Below, piece by piece: positions 9,346 through 18,425 of a stretch of DNA of 64,000 nucleotides. A program made the translations under genes and the position numbers. This stretch comes from Paucihalobacter ruber (GTDB lineage: Bacteria > Bacteroidota > Bacteroidia > Flavobacteriales > Flavobacteriaceae), in NCBI RefSeq assembly GCF_006494535.1, contig NZ_VHIQ01000004.1, positions 353,283-417,282 on the forward strand, read 5' to 3'. The notes under the pieces are model-generated. The model made no database searches. It had not been told where the DNA came from and saw only the letters and a program-made list of their open reading frames with translations. The number at the start of each line of letters is the position of its first letter. Positions within the stretch are counted from its first letter, which is position 1.

Positions 9346-9923
9346 TTCACGAGCATTACATAATTTACAAGCCTTACGGGTATTTGAGTCAGTTTGTTAA
9401 TAACCAAACCAAGCGTAAGAATAAAAAATTACTGGGAAGTTTATTCTCGTTTCCCGAAGGCAGTATGGCTGTTGGGCGATTAGATGAAAAATCTGAAGGT
9501 TTATTGATTATCACTACCGATGGACAAATAAGCGAACAAATAAGATCTAAAAAAGTCGAAAAAGAATATTGGGTGATGGTAGATGGTCAGATCACATCTG
9601 AGGCGTGTAACATTTTGGCTAATGGCATTGAGATTACTACCAATGACGGTATTTATAAAACATTACCATGTAAAGTGTTGCCAATTTCAACGCCCAATAA
9701 TATTCCGGAACGCAAGGTAAGAGACGACAAACACGGTGTTACCAGCTGGATGTCTATTACTATTTGTGAAGGTAAGTTTAGACAAATACGAAAAATGACC
9801 TCTAAAGTCGGATTTCCAACTCTTAGACTCGTTAGGGTTCGTGTCGGGAGCTATTCTCTGGAAACCTACTCTAATAACTTTATTCAATCTTTATCAGGTA
9901 TTGATATAGATTTTTTCTTTTAG
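9342..9923 (+). CDS. RsuA/RluE-family pseudouridine synthase
   Basis: A 193-residue protein when started at the ATG at 9342, which overlaps the DUF1853 stop (ATGA) and gives the usual N-terminus, YYIIYKPYG-like. An upstream in-frame start would add 18 unrelated residues. Landmarks are YKPYGYLSQF near the start, the catalytic-Asp motif GRLDEKSEGLLI, the KEYWV strand and the GKFRQIRKM segment near the C-terminus. There is no S4 domain, so it is closer to RluE than to RsuA. Members isomerise a single uridine in rRNA (RluE acts on 23S rRNA in E. coli). The site modified here is not predictable from sequence alone. Confidence 0.88.
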   Translation: MIHEHYIIYKPYGYLSQFVNNQTKRKNKKLLGSLFSFPEGSMAVGRLDEKSEGLLIITTDGQISEQIRSKKVEKEYWVMVDGQITSEACNILANGIEITTNDGIYKTLPCKVLPISTPNNIPERKVRDDKHGVTSWMSITICEGKFRQIRKMTSKVGFPTLRLVRVRVGSYSLETYSNNFIQSLSGIDIDFFF

Positions 9924-9970
9924 GAAAAGACTTTCAATTTTTAATAAAGAAATGTTAAACAATTTTTATA

Positions 9971-9987
9971 TAATAGTATTACTATTA
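9971..9987. promoter_or_regulatory. 17-bp palindromic candidate operator of the TetR gene
   Basis: TAATAGTATTACTATTA is a perfect palindrome with 8-bp arms around one central base. It sits 25 bases before the TetR-family start codon. TetR dimers bind such sites and usually autoregulate, so this is the likely operator for the whole export operon (inference). Confidence 0.6.
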
Positions 9988-10012
9988 AATTCGCGATGAT
10001 AAATTTTGAAAG

Positions 10013-10687
10013 ATGGATTCTATTCTTACTAATATTAAAATTAGTGTCAACAAAAAGTTGTTTAATAAAGACCCTGAGTCTTCTGAACTTGGTAAAAAAA
10101 TATTGTCGAACAGTATTGAATTAATAAACGATCTTGGTTTTGATAGCTTTACTTTTAAAAAATTAGGTGAACGTATTGGTTCTAACGAAAGTTCTGTCTA
10201 CCGATATTTTGACAACAAACACAAACTTTTAATTTATTTAACATCTTGGTATTGGGGTTGGATGGAATACAGACTACTTTTGGCTACTGTGAGTATTTCA
10301 GACCCTAAACATAAATTGAGAACGGCTCTTAATATTATTTCAGATGATATAGTAGAAGACAATGGATTTGAACATATTAATGAGTGCTATTTACAGCAAA
10401 TTATTATTAATGAATCATCAAAATCATATTTAACCAAAGAAGTTGATGCAGAGAATAAAGAGGGTTATTTTTTGGTTTATAAACGTGTAGTTCGCAGAAT
10501 TAGTGAAATGATAAAAGAGGTTAATCCTAACTATATATACCCGGCTAGTTTGGCTAGTACCGCTGTTGAATCTGTTTTACATCAAAATTTTTTAAGAAAT
10601 CATTTTTTAAGCATAACAGACTGTAATAAGACTACGCATCCAAGAGATTTTGTGATAGATCTTGTCTTTAACAATTTAAATAAATAA
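10013..10687 (+). CDS. TetR/AcrR-family transcriptional regulator
   Basis: A 224-residue protein. Residues about 25-70 form the TetR helix-turn-helix: IELINDLGFDSFTFKKLGERIG, then SSVYRYFDNKHKLL with the canonical YRYF recognition-helix end. The remainder is a helical ligand and dimer domain without a recognisable subfamily. It is the first gene of an export operon, and the ABC gene follows after only 2 bases. A 17-bp palindrome just upstream is the likely self-operator. The family usually represses its neighbours until a small ligand binds. The ligand here is unknown and might be the exported substrate. Confidence 0.9.
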   Translation: MDSILTNIKISVNKKLFNKDPESSELGKKILSNSIELINDLGFDSFTFKKLGERIGSNESSVYRYFDNKHKLLIYLTSWYWGWMEYRLLLATVSISDPKHKLRTALNIISDDIVEDNGFEHINECYLQQIIINESSKSYLTKEVDAENKEGYFLVYKRVVRRISEMIKEVNPNYIYPASLASTAVESVLHQNFLRNHFLSITDCNKTTHPRDFVIDLVFNNLNK

Positions 10688-10689
10688 TT

Positions 10690-12366
10690 ATGCGTGAGCA
10701 ATTATTAACGTCTTGGCAAAGACTGGTAAACTTACTAAAACTTGAACGTAAAGATGTTTTACAGATATTGTATTACGCTATTTTCGCAGGTTTGGTTGCT
10801 TTGATTTTGCCATTAGGTATTCAGGCAATTATTAACCTAATTCAAGGTGCTCAAGTGAGTTCATCATGGATTGTTTTGGTGGTATTGGTAACCCTTAGTG
10901 TGCTTTTTACAGGCCTTTTACAGCTCATGCAATTGCGAATAGTAGAAAATTTACAACAAAAGATTTTTACAAGATCTTCAATTGAGTTTGCTTACAGGTT
11001 TCCAAAAATAAAAATGAGCGAATTACATAATTTTTATCCTCCTGAACTGGCCAATCGATTTTTTGATACCATTACAGTTCAAAAAGGTGTAGCAAAATTA
11101 TTATTAGATATGCCTGCTGCCCTGTTACAAATTATTTTTGGTCTTTTGCTTTTATCATTTTACCATCCCTTTTTCATCATTTATGGTATCTTATTATTAG
11201 TTCTAATTTACATTGTTTTTAAATTTACCATTCAACGAGGTTTGCAAACCAGTTTGTTAGAATCGAAGTATAAATATCATGTTGCGCATTGGATACAGGA
11301 AATTGCACGTTCTATCGTGAGTTTTAAACTTTCGGGAAAAACATCTTTAGCACTTGAGAAAAACGATTCTATTTTAAAGAAATATCTGGAAGCCAGAGAA
11401 AATCACTTTCAAATTTTAATCTTACAATTTAGCCAGATGATTGGCTTTAAGGTGTTGGTAACAGGCGGATTATTAATAATTGGAGGCTTACTGGTTTTAA
11501 ATCAACAAATGAATATTGGTCAGTTTGTTGCCGCTGAAATCATTATATTATTAGTGGTTAACTCGGTTGAAAAGTTGATTTTAAGTTTAGAAACCATGTA
11601 CGACGTATTAACATCTCTCGAAAAAATAGGTCAGGTTGTTGATAAAGAATTAGAGTCACAAACAGGCGAAATACCATTTGCCGATAGTGAAACTTTTGAA
11701 ATTAAATTAGATAAAGTATATTTCACAACAAAAGATAGAGATTATCCAATCTTAGAAAATATTTCTTTTTCAATCGAACCGCGGTCCACAGTGCTAATCG
11801 ACGGCCCAAATGGCTCAGGTAAATCTACTTTATTAAGGGTTATAGCGGGTATTGCAGAGCCTTCTAAAGGCGATATTTATGTAAATGATGTGTCGCTAAA
11901 AGGTATTTATCCCAACCATTACCGGGCACAAGTTGGCCATATTTTGGCTGGAGAAACTCCCTTCGAAGGAACAATTTATGAAAATATCACATTTGGAGAT
12001 AAATCCATAACCGAGCAAAGAATCAATAAAATTATCGATGTTGTTGGTTTAAGAGAATTTGTAAAATTCCAACCATTCGGAATAAAAACAATTATTTATC
12101 CCGAAGGAAAGCAAATTTCAGAAACCATCTCAAGAAAAATATTATTGGCCCGGGCTTTGGCAAAAACCTGCTCTCTTTTAATCTTAGAAGACCCATTAGA
12201 TCAGTTTGACGACATTGAGGCTAATAGAATAATTGATTATTTGCTAGACGACGATCATCCCTGGACACTTGTAGTTGTAGGTTCACACGAAAGATGGCGC
12301 AAATCTTGTAATCACATAATTGAATTAGAACGAGGTAAAATTAAATCAGATATTCGCAATGCTTAA
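10690..12366 (+). CDS. ABC exporter half-transporter with divergent nucleotide-binding domain
   Basis: A 558-residue protein: an N-terminal membrane domain with about five or six helices (residues about 20-310), then an ATPase domain. Walker A is intact (GPNGSGKST, about 372-380) and the H-loop histidine is present (GSHERW, about 531-536). Other motifs are altered. The Q-loop position is Ala in HILAGETPF, the LSGGQ signature reads ISETI (about 475), and Walker B reads LLILEDP, swapping the usual Asp-Glu to Glu-Asp. Architecture and the following HlyD and TolC genes point to a type 1 secretion-like export complex. There is no C39 peptidase domain. The last 8 bases overlap the HlyD start. ATP turnover may be unusual or weak, which is inference. 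Confidence 0.85.
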   Translation: MREQLLTSWQRLVNLLKLERKDVLQILYYAIFAGLVALILPLGIQAIINLIQGAQVSSSWIVLVVLVTLSVLFTGLLQLMQLRIVENLQQKIFTRSSIEFAYRFPKIKMSELHNFYPPELANRFFDTITVQKGVAKLLLDMPAALLQIIFGLLLLSFYHPFFIIYGILLLVLIYIVFKFTIQRGLQTSLLESKYKYHVAHWIQEIARSIVSFKLSGKTSLALEKNDSILKKYLEARENHFQILILQFSQMIGFKVLVTGGLLIIGGLLVLNQQMNIGQFVAAEIIILLVVNSVEKLILSLETMYDVLTSLEKIGQVVDKELESQTGEIPFADSETFEIKLDKVYFTTKDRDYPILENISFSIEPRSTVLIDGPNGSGKSTLLRVIAGIAEPSKGDIYVNDVSLKGIYPNHYRAQVGHILAGETPFEGTIYENITFGDKSITEQRINKIIDVVGLREFVKFQPFGIKTIIYPEGKQISETISRKILLARALAKTCSLLILEDPLDQFDDIEANRIIDYLLDDDHPWTLVVVGSHERWRKSCNHIIELERGKIKSDIRNA

Positions 12367-13708
12367 TATTTCAAGAAGTCCGCTACACGGAAAAGTAGAT
12401 TTGTCTGAGTATACCCATAGTCAGGTTGTTTTTCATAGAAAACATTTTATGACTATTGATAGATTCCTTATAGTTTTTGGAATCATACTTTTAATTATTT
12501 TATTCTTACCATGGACACAGATTGTTTCAGGTAACGGACAAGTAACAACCTTAACACCAGATCAACGTCCGCAAACCATACAATCACCTATTCCCGGTCG
12601 TATTGAAAAATGGTATGTAAAAGAAGGTGAATTTGTAAATAAAGGTGATACCATTCTTCACATTTCTGAAATCAAAAACGAATATTTCGATCCGCAATTG
12701 GTTGAACGAACAGGGCAACAAATTGAAGCCAAGTCTATGTCGGTTAAATCTTATGAGGAAAAGGTGAAAGCTCTTAATAATCAAATTGAAGCTCTTGTAA
12801 CAGAACGTAGACTTAAGCTCAATATGGCCAGTAATAAGTTAATTCAGGCTAGGTTAAAAGTTCAAAGCGACAGTATTGATTTTGAAGCAGCTAAAACCAA
12901 TATAGAAATTGCTAAAAGACGATACGATCGTATTGAAAGCTTAGAAGGAGAGGGTCTTTATTCCTTAAGAGATTTAGAAGAAAATAAACTTAAACTTCAA
13001 GAAACTGAGGCCAAGTTAATTTCGCAGGAAAATAAATTATTATCTTCCATCAACGAAGTTATCAATGCAGAAATAGAGATTAATCGTGTTCAGGCCGAGT
13101 ATACCGACAAAATTTCGAAGGCTCAAAGCGATTTATACACGGCTCAATCGGGACAATTTGATACATCGGCACAGGTAACCAAACTGGAAAACGAACGTAC
13201 CAATTACGAAATGCGTAACGATATGTATTTCATTCGGGCTCCACAAAGCGGTATTATTAACAAGGCCATACGCGGAGGTATTGGGGAAACTTTTAAAGAA
13301 GGAGAGCGTTTGGTGGGTATTATGCCCGACGGATACGATATGGCTGTTGAAACCTTTGTAGAACCCATAGATTTACCTTTAATGTATATAGGTGCCAAAG
13401 TGAGAATTCAGTTTGACGGCTGGCCTGCTATTGTATTTAGCGGTTGGCCAAATGTGTCTTACGGTACCTACGGTGGAAAAATAGTAGCCATTGAAAATTT
13501 TATAAGCGATAACGGTAAATATCGTGTGTTGATTTCTCCCGATCCTGAAGCAGAAACCTGGCCAAGTGATGTGCGTGTTGGTTCGGGTGCTTTTACAATG
13601 GCGCTGCTTGAAGATGTGCCAATTTGGTTTGAATTATGGCGTAAATTGAACGGGTTTCCGCCAAATTATTACAAACCCGAAAACCTAACCAAACTCGATT
13701 CAAAATAG
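12359..13708 (+). CDS. HlyD-family membrane fusion protein
   Basis: A 449-residue periplasmic adaptor. One N-terminal transmembrane helix lies at about residues 32-53, after a short cytoplasmic tail. The first half of a biotinyl-lipoyl domain follows (IQSPIPGRIEKWYVKEGEFV, then GDTILHI, about 72-105). A long charged coiled-coil hairpin spans about 120-290, and the second lipoyl half (FIRAPQSGIINK) and beta-barrel domain come after it. It should bridge the ABC protein and the TolC partner. The ATG lies inside the end of the ABC gene (8-base overlap), and the TolC gene starts directly after its stop, so the three form one translational unit. Confidence 0.92.
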   Translation: MLNISRSPLHGKVDLSEYTHSQVVFHRKHFMTIDRFLIVFGIILLIILFLPWTQIVSGNGQVTTLTPDQRPQTIQSPIPGRIEKWYVKEGEFVNKGDTILHISEIKNEYFDPQLVERTGQQIEAKSMSVKSYEEKVKALNNQIEALVTERRLKLNMASNKLIQARLKVQSDSIDFEAAKTNIEIAKRRYDRIESLEGEGLYSLRDLEENKLKLQETEAKLISQENKLLSSINEVINAEIEINRVQAEYTDKISKAQSDLYTAQSGQFDTSAQVTKLENERTNYEMRNDMYFIRAPQSGIINKAIRGGIGETFKEGERLVGIMPDGYDMAVETFVEPIDLPLMYIGAKVRIQFDGWPAIVFSGWPNVSYGTYGGKIVAIENFISDNGKYRVLISPDPEAETWPSDVRVGSGAFTMALLEDVPIWFELWRKLNGFPPNYYKPENLTKLDSK

Positions 13709-15112
13709 ATGAAAAGAAACCTTATCGTCTTTTTTCTGCTTTTCAGTATATTTTCGGTGGCTCAAACGCCGTCTAATGATCTTTTGCTTACTTTCAAGGA
13801 ATATTTAGGCTATGTTAAACGCTTTCACCCTATTGCCAAGCAGGCAGAGTTAACCGTAAGTGTTGGTGAGGCTAATTTATTGCGTTCAAGAGGCGCTTTC
13901 GACCCTAAAATAAATGTAGATTACAACCGAAAAGAATTTAAGGATACTGAATATTTCGATCAGCTTAATACAACCTTTAAAATTCCAACCTGGTATGGAA
14001 TTGAACTTAAGGCAAATTTTGAACAAAATAGTGGTGACTTCTTAAACCCTGAAGGTTTTTTACCGGATGATGGTCTATACAGTGCCGGAATTTCGGCTTC
14101 ATTATTAAGAGGTTTGTTAATGAATGAACGTATGGCAGATTTAAAAACTGCTAAATTCTTTAGGGAACAAACCAAAGCCGACAGAGATATTTTAGTCAAC
14201 CAGATATTGTTTGATGCGGCCATTGCCTATTTTAACTGGTTAAAAGCGTATCAGGAAGCTGAAATATACAATAACTTTTTAGAAAACGCTCAGATTAGAT
14301 TTCAAGGCATCAGACAAAGTGCGCTCGCAGGAGATATTGCCGCCATTGATACCATTGAGGCAAAAATTGCAGTTGAAAACAGGAAATTAAGCCTAGAACA
14401 AGCCAATTTAGAATTGTTTAAAAAGCGGCTGGAAGTATCAAATTTTCTCTGGATTAACGATGTTCCGGTTGAATTGCAAGAAGAAGTAATTCCCGATACA
14501 AATCCGGCATTAGATATTGACTCTTCTTTTGAGACTATGGGTTTAACACTCGATCAATTTACTTTAGAAAATCATCCTAAGCTAAGGTCGTTAAATCTTA
14601 AAATAGAAGCCTTAGATGTTGACAGACGATTAAAAGCTAATAAATTGCTTCCCAGATTAGATGCTAATTATAATTTTTTAACCGAAACCCCCGAAATTGC
14701 CCAAAGTTTAAATACTTTTAACTACAAAGGTGGAATAAATTTTGAGCTACCCTTATTTTTACGGAAAGAACGCGGTGATTTAAGGTTGGCAAAATTTAAA
14801 GTTCAAGACGCTCAATTCGATTTGAAAAATGAAGAGCTTACCATTCAGAATAAAGTGATAGCTGTTTTTAACGCCTTAGAGTCTTTTAAGCGTCAAAATG
14901 TTCTTATTTCAACAATTGTTCAGGACAATAGAGTATTGCTAAATGCCGAGGAACGTAAATTTAGTTTTGGAGAAAGTTCACTGTTTTTAATTAATACAAG
15001 GGAATTGAATCTCATCAACGCAGAGCTCAAATCTATTGAAGTGCAGAATAAATTTTTCGAAACTAAGGCAAAATTGTTTAATAGCTTAGCGACCAATCCA
15101 ACAAATTTATAA
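13709..15112 (+). CDS. TolC-family outer membrane efflux protein
   Basis: A 467-residue protein with a Sec signal peptide (residues 1-19, ending SVAQ) and the two internally related, long-helix-rich halves of outer membrane efflux proteins. An example is the EANLLRSRGAFDPKI region, with the matching region late in the protein around the RKFSFGESSLFLINTRE segment typical of the family. It would form the outer-membrane channel of the ABC-HlyD exporter. It begins immediately after the HlyD stop. Its own stop abuts the stop of the convergent gene at 15113 with no base between, so no separate terminator fits there. Confidence 0.93.
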   Translation: MKRNLIVFFLLFSIFSVAQTPSNDLLLTFKEYLGYVKRFHPIAKQAELTVSVGEANLLRSRGAFDPKINVDYNRKEFKDTEYFDQLNTTFKIPTWYGIELKANFEQNSGDFLNPEGFLPDDGLYSAGISASLLRGLLMNERMADLKTAKFFREQTKADRDILVNQILFDAAIAYFNWLKAYQEAEIYNNFLENAQIRFQGIRQSALAGDIAAIDTIEAKIAVENRKLSLEQANLELFKKRLEVSNFLWINDVPVELQEEVIPDTNPALDIDSSFETMGLTLDQFTLENHPKLRSLNLKIEALDVDRRLKANKLLPRLDANYNFLTETPEIAQSLNTFNYKGGINFELPLFLRKERGDLRLAKFKVQDAQFDLKNEELTIQNKVIAVFNALESFKRQNVLISTIVQDNRVLLNAEERKFSFGESSLFLINTRELNLINAELKSIEVQNKFFETKAKLFNSLATNPTNL

Positions 15113-15856
15113 TTAGTTGTTGTCTTTTTTAGCTTCTTTTTCTTCCTCAGGTTCTTTGTATCCTAATGGTTTTTCGTTAACAAATACAATGGTTGCCTTT
15201 ACGCCGGTAAGTAAATTCCATTCTTTTGAAGAAATTAAATTTCCTTTGTCGTCGTGTATAATTAATTCGGCTGTATTTGGACCTGAATCTCCTTGGTTGA
15301 GTGCTTGAAAATCTATTTTGTTGATGCCATCAGAAAGATTGACAGGAATAATTTTATAACTTCCTGTTAATAAGACATTAGGCGCTATTACTTCGTCGTT
15401 TAATAAAATTCTCACTCGATCACCATCAGGAAATTTGTGGTCTCTACACATAATATTGACGTGCTTGGTATAGATGCGATATTCTCCTAAAAACTGGTCG
15501 TCCATAGACTTGGGCTTGATACCTTCGTCTTCGGCCTTTTTTCGCCAGCGCTCTTCAAACAATTCTCCGGGATGCCTTAATGTGTTATCACTAAGCATTG
15601 AGAAAGGCTTTTTAGGTGTGTTCAGATCAACGTCGTTCTCAGGTTTGTTGGTACCGCTTATTTTGTTTTTAGGGGCATCGATTTCACCTTCTTTTACTTT
15701 GGTTTCGGCCTTAATATTCAGTTTGGTGGAATCTCTTTTCTCTTCGGTTTTAACAGCGGGAATTTTAATAGACTTATTTCTGCTATCAACTTGAGCAATT
15801 GCAGCAACCATTCCGAAGAAAAAAAATATTGTGGTTATGTAAATAAATCTATTCAC
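15113..15856 (-). CDS. Secreted protein of unknown function
   Basis: A 247-residue protein with a signal peptide (residues 1-22, ending AIAQ). A low-complexity charged linker rich in K, E and T follows (about 25-85), then a folded C-terminal part from about residue 88 with a conserved-looking DNTLRHPGELFEERWRKKAE helix. After that come beta-rich segments such as NIMCRDHKFPDGDRVRI and NKIDFQALNQGDSGPN that read like an immunoglobulin or jelly-roll type fold. I do not recognise a named family. It probably acts in the periplasm or at the surface. It ends flush against the TolC gene on the other strand. Confidence 0.7.
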   Translation of the reverse strand: MNRFIYITTIFFFFGMVAAIAQVDSRNKSIKIPAVKTEEKRDSTKLNIKAETKVKEGEIDAPKNKISGTNKPENDVDLNTPKKPFSMLSDNTLRHPGELFEERWRKKAEDEGIKPKSMDDQFLGEYRIYTKHVNIMCRDHKFPDGDRVRILLNDEVIAPNVLLTGSYKIIPVNLSDGINKIDFQALNQGDSGPNTAELIIHDDKGNLISSKEWNLLTGVKATIVFVNEKPLGYKEPEEEKEAKKDNN

Positions 15857-15937
15857 CTGAAAGTTTTATTAATACCGTTCAAAAATCATACCTAAATAAA
15901 ATTATAACTTATATTTAAGTCAATAACAAATAAATCG

Positions 15938-17452
15938 TTAAAATTTACCATTAAAACTTAAACGCAGTCGCCTTTGGTATTCTTCAAAGAGCCAGTCTTT
16001 ATAATTTTGAGTGCTATCCATCATACAATAACAGTATTGTTTAACACGATATTGTATTTCGTCTGAAAGTAATTTAGCCAAGGCCCTGGCTTCAAAAATA
16101 TCTTCGCTGTTTTCAATACAAATTTGGGAGTGCTGAGCAATTGACTGCTCGATAGCGTCAAAAGATTTTTTTCCCTCTGATATGGCTTGTTTATAAACTT
16201 CTTTAATATTAAAATCTAACGTTGCTGAATTTTTAAACTTCTTTTTTAGCACCTCGGGCATTTCATAAACAAAATCCCGTTCAATAGCTTCGTCATCTCT
16301 AATGTTTTCTAAATAATAATCGGGATATTTAAATATTTGTTGCCAGTCTACCAATTGATCCCACGGACCAAAACGCGCGCAGTTGTTTCCTAAATCTATA
16401 ATTTGAAAAGATTTTTTGTCGTCTAGAATTCTTGATCCACGACCAATCATTTGAAAATACAAGGTCAATGAGCGGGTAGCTCTGTTTAAGATAACGGTTT
16501 CTACAGTTGGTTCATCAAACCCCGTAGTTAAAATACTAACCGAAGTTAAAATGCCATTTGGGGTGTGTTTAAACCAATCGAGAATCTCACTTCGCTCCTG
16601 CTTGTTACAGGTGTTATCTAAATGTTTAATATTATAACCGGCACGCTTAAAACTATGGTAAACGTCTTTTGAGGTGTTGATACCGTTATTGAAAATAAGG
16701 GTTTTTTGTCCTTGTGCTACTTCTTCGTAGGCGTAAATTAATTTGTTCAGCATTAAGCTGTTTGAATATAGGGCTTCAGATGATTTTACCGTATAGTCAC
16801 CATTAATTCCTACTTTAAGGGTGTTCAAAGCAACATCATAGGTAAATATTTCGCCTTTGGCTAAATAACCATTTTTAATGAGTGTACCAATATCGTCTCC
16901 TACAATTAATTTTTTGTAGTGATCTTTCATTGGTAATTTAATATTTGAACTTAATGGTGTTGCTGTGACTCCCAGTATAAAACAATCTTTAAAAAACTTA
17001 AATAACTTTCTAAACGAGTTGTAATGAGCTTCGTCAATTATAACCAGACCTATGTTTTTAAGCTCAAGATCATTATCGTTCAATCTGTTATTGAGCGTTT
17101 CAACCATAGCTACAAAACAAGTGTATTCGTCTTGATCGGGTAAGTATTTGACCTGACTGTTAATAATTTTATTGTGAACCCCAAAACCTTCAAGAACAGA
17201 CGAAGTTTGCGCACATAACTCTACCCTGTGGGTTAGTACAACCACTTTTTTATTGTAGTATTTAATATAGCGCCTAACAATTTCGGAAAATACTACCGTT
17301 TTTCCACCACCGGTTGGCAATTGGTACAACAGATTAAAGTCGGGTGGTGAGGATTCCAACACATCAAAAATGCGATGTAAATCGGCCAACTGATAATCGT
17401 ATAAACGCTTTTTGGTTTTATCGGTGGTGTTTAAGGTGTTAGTATTGGGCAT
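15938..17452 (-). CDS. SF2 DEAD/DEAH-box helicase
   Basis: A 504-residue protein with the full helicase superfamily 2 set: an N-terminal YQLADL (Q-motif-like), Walker A QLPTGGGKT (about residues 45-53), DEAH box VIIDEAH, SAT-like GVTATP, and in the second lobe TTGFDEPT and motif VI QMIGRGSR. It resembles the restriction-enzyme-type (ResIII/SSL2) helicases often found as stand-alone proteins in Bacteroidota. No nuclease or methylase neighbour is present, so a role in DNA repair or RNA handling is as likely as defence. The C-terminal 110 residues are helical and unassigned. Confidence 0.88.
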   Translation of the reverse strand: MPNTNTLNTTDKTKKRLYDYQLADLHRIFDVLESSPPDFNLLYQLPTGGGKTVVFSEIVRRYIKYYNKKVVVLTHRVELCAQTSSVLEGFGVHNKIINSQVKYLPDQDEYTCFVAMVETLNNRLNDNDLELKNIGLVIIDEAHYNSFRKLFKFFKDCFILGVTATPLSSNIKLPMKDHYKKLIVGDDIGTLIKNGYLAKGEIFTYDVALNTLKVGINGDYTVKSSEALYSNSLMLNKLIYAYEEVAQGQKTLIFNNGINTSKDVYHSFKRAGYNIKHLDNTCNKQERSEILDWFKHTPNGILTSVSILTTGFDEPTVETVILNRATRSLTLYFQMIGRGSRILDDKKSFQIIDLGNNCARFGPWDQLVDWQQIFKYPDYYLENIRDDEAIERDFVYEMPEVLKKKFKNSATLDFNIKEVYKQAISEGKKSFDAIEQSIAQHSQICIENSEDIFEARALAKLLSDEIQYRVKQYCYCMMDSTQNYKDWLFEEYQRRLRLSFNGKF

Positions 17453-17520
17453 GCTTAAAAATTAATCCAACAAATTTACCACATAATAAGGGTTTAAAAA
17501 GACTTTGTTAAAAAGATTTA

Positions 17521-17560
17521 AAAAAAAAAGAGAGAAACCACTAGTGCGATTTCTCTCTTT
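17521..17560 (-). terminator. Rho-independent terminator of hsp20
   Basis: An 11-bp stem (17527-17537 with 17550-17560, arm AAAGAGAGAAA) encloses a 12-base loop. On the minus strand it is followed by a run of nine T, directly after the hsp20 stop. Confidence 0.85.
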
Positions 17561-17582
17561 AACAAAACAACTATTTAACTAA

Positions 17583-18062
17583 TTATTTAATCTCAATGCG
17601 TTTTGGAGGTTTTGGAATGGCTTCTTCACGCTTAGGTAAATTAACGGTCAAAATTCCATCGGTGTAGCTTGCGCTAACTTTTGAGGCATCAACAGTTTCG
17701 GGTAAATTAAAGGTTCTTTTAAATGAGGCGTAGCCAAACTCTCTTCTGGTGTAATTACCTGCTTCTGTTTCATTTTTTTCTGAAACTTCACTTGAAATAC
17801 TCAACATTTTGTTATCGACTTCAATATTAAAATCAGATTTTTTCATGCCTGGTGCGGCTAATTTCAACATAAACTCATTATTAGTTTCTTTAATGTTTAC
17901 CGCAGGAAGCGATACGCCTTTATTAAAACTAGGCATCAATTCTGTTTCGAAATTATTGTCGAATATGTCATTAAGCCAAGATGAAATTCCCGGTAAGGTG
18001 TTTAAATTTTTATCTCTTAAAACAACATTTCCGTTTTTTGGTGTTTTTATTAGTGTGTTCAT
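17583..18062 (-). CDS. Hsp20 small heat-shock protein
   Basis: A 159-residue cytoplasmic chaperone of the alpha-crystallin family. After an N-terminal arm of about 55 residues, the crystallin domain runs from about 52 to 145: NIKETNNEFMLKLAAPGMKKSDFNIEV, then FKRTFNLPE and the hallmark GILTVNLPK. The C-terminal tail with IPKPPKRIEI resembles the IxI-type tail that docks neighbouring subunits. Members form large oligomers that hold unfolding proteins for refolding. It is monocistronic with a strong terminator. Upstream CATTTT-type elements at 18139-18171 may be its heat-shock control site. Confidence 0.95.
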   Translation of the reverse strand: MNTLIKTPKNGNVVLRDKNLNTLPGISSWLNDIFDNNFETELMPSFNKGVSLPAVNIKETNNEFMLKLAAPGMKKSDFNIEVDNKMLSISSEVSEKNETEAGNYTRREFGYASFKRTFNLPETVDASKVSASYTDGILTVNLPKREEAIPKPPKRIEIK

Positions 18063-18138
18063 AACTTTTAATTTTATAATTAAACTTCACGTTCTACATT
18101 TCAAAATAAATACCAAACCAAAATTTATGTTTTATACA

Positions 18139-18171
18139 TGTCATTTTTACATATTCAGCGACAAAATGGCA
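18139..18171. promoter_or_regulatory. Candidate stress-response inverted repeat upstream of hsp20
   Basis: TGTCATTTT (18139-18147) faces AAAATGGCA (18163-18171), an 8-of-9 inverted repeat with a 15-base spacer, 77-109 bases before hsp20 on one side. The micro-ORFs begin on the other side. A regulatory role is inferred only from position. Confidence 0.35.
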
Positions 18172-18298
18172 TTTATAGATATCATTTTACCTGATATTTC
18201 AAAATAATTTGTTAAATCATTACTTTGTTATGCATAGTACTGTAACAAAATTGAAACATTGTCGTCTTAATACTGTAAACCTTTAAATAATATATATC

Positions 18299-18388
18299 AT
18301 GAGAACTTTAAACAACAACCAAATAAGTAGTACCACGCCTAATACCAAAGCGTATGTTTGGAACAATAAAAGACGTTATAGAGCGTAA
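18299..18388 (+). CDS. Micro-ORF, 29-residue basic peptide
   Basis: This is a complete ATG-to-TAA frame encoding 29 residues. The first half is Asn/Thr/Ser rich and the C-terminus is basic and aromatic (YVWNNKRRYRA). It lies in the 471-base gap between the divergent hsp20 start and a strong plus-strand terminator (18517-18551), which suggests the region is transcribed rightward. I do not recognise a family. It is too short for composition statistics, so a small regulatory RNA is an alternative. Confidence 0.4.
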   Translation: MRTLNNNQISSTTPNTKAYVWNNKRRYRA

Positions 18389-18425
18389 TTTTAAATCAAT
18401 TTAATCAATCAAAAACCTTACAGTC

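Noticed and set aside
15938-17452. Helicase as part of a restriction or defence island
   Set aside because: No methylase, nuclease or other defence gene is adjacent; neighbours are housekeeping genes.
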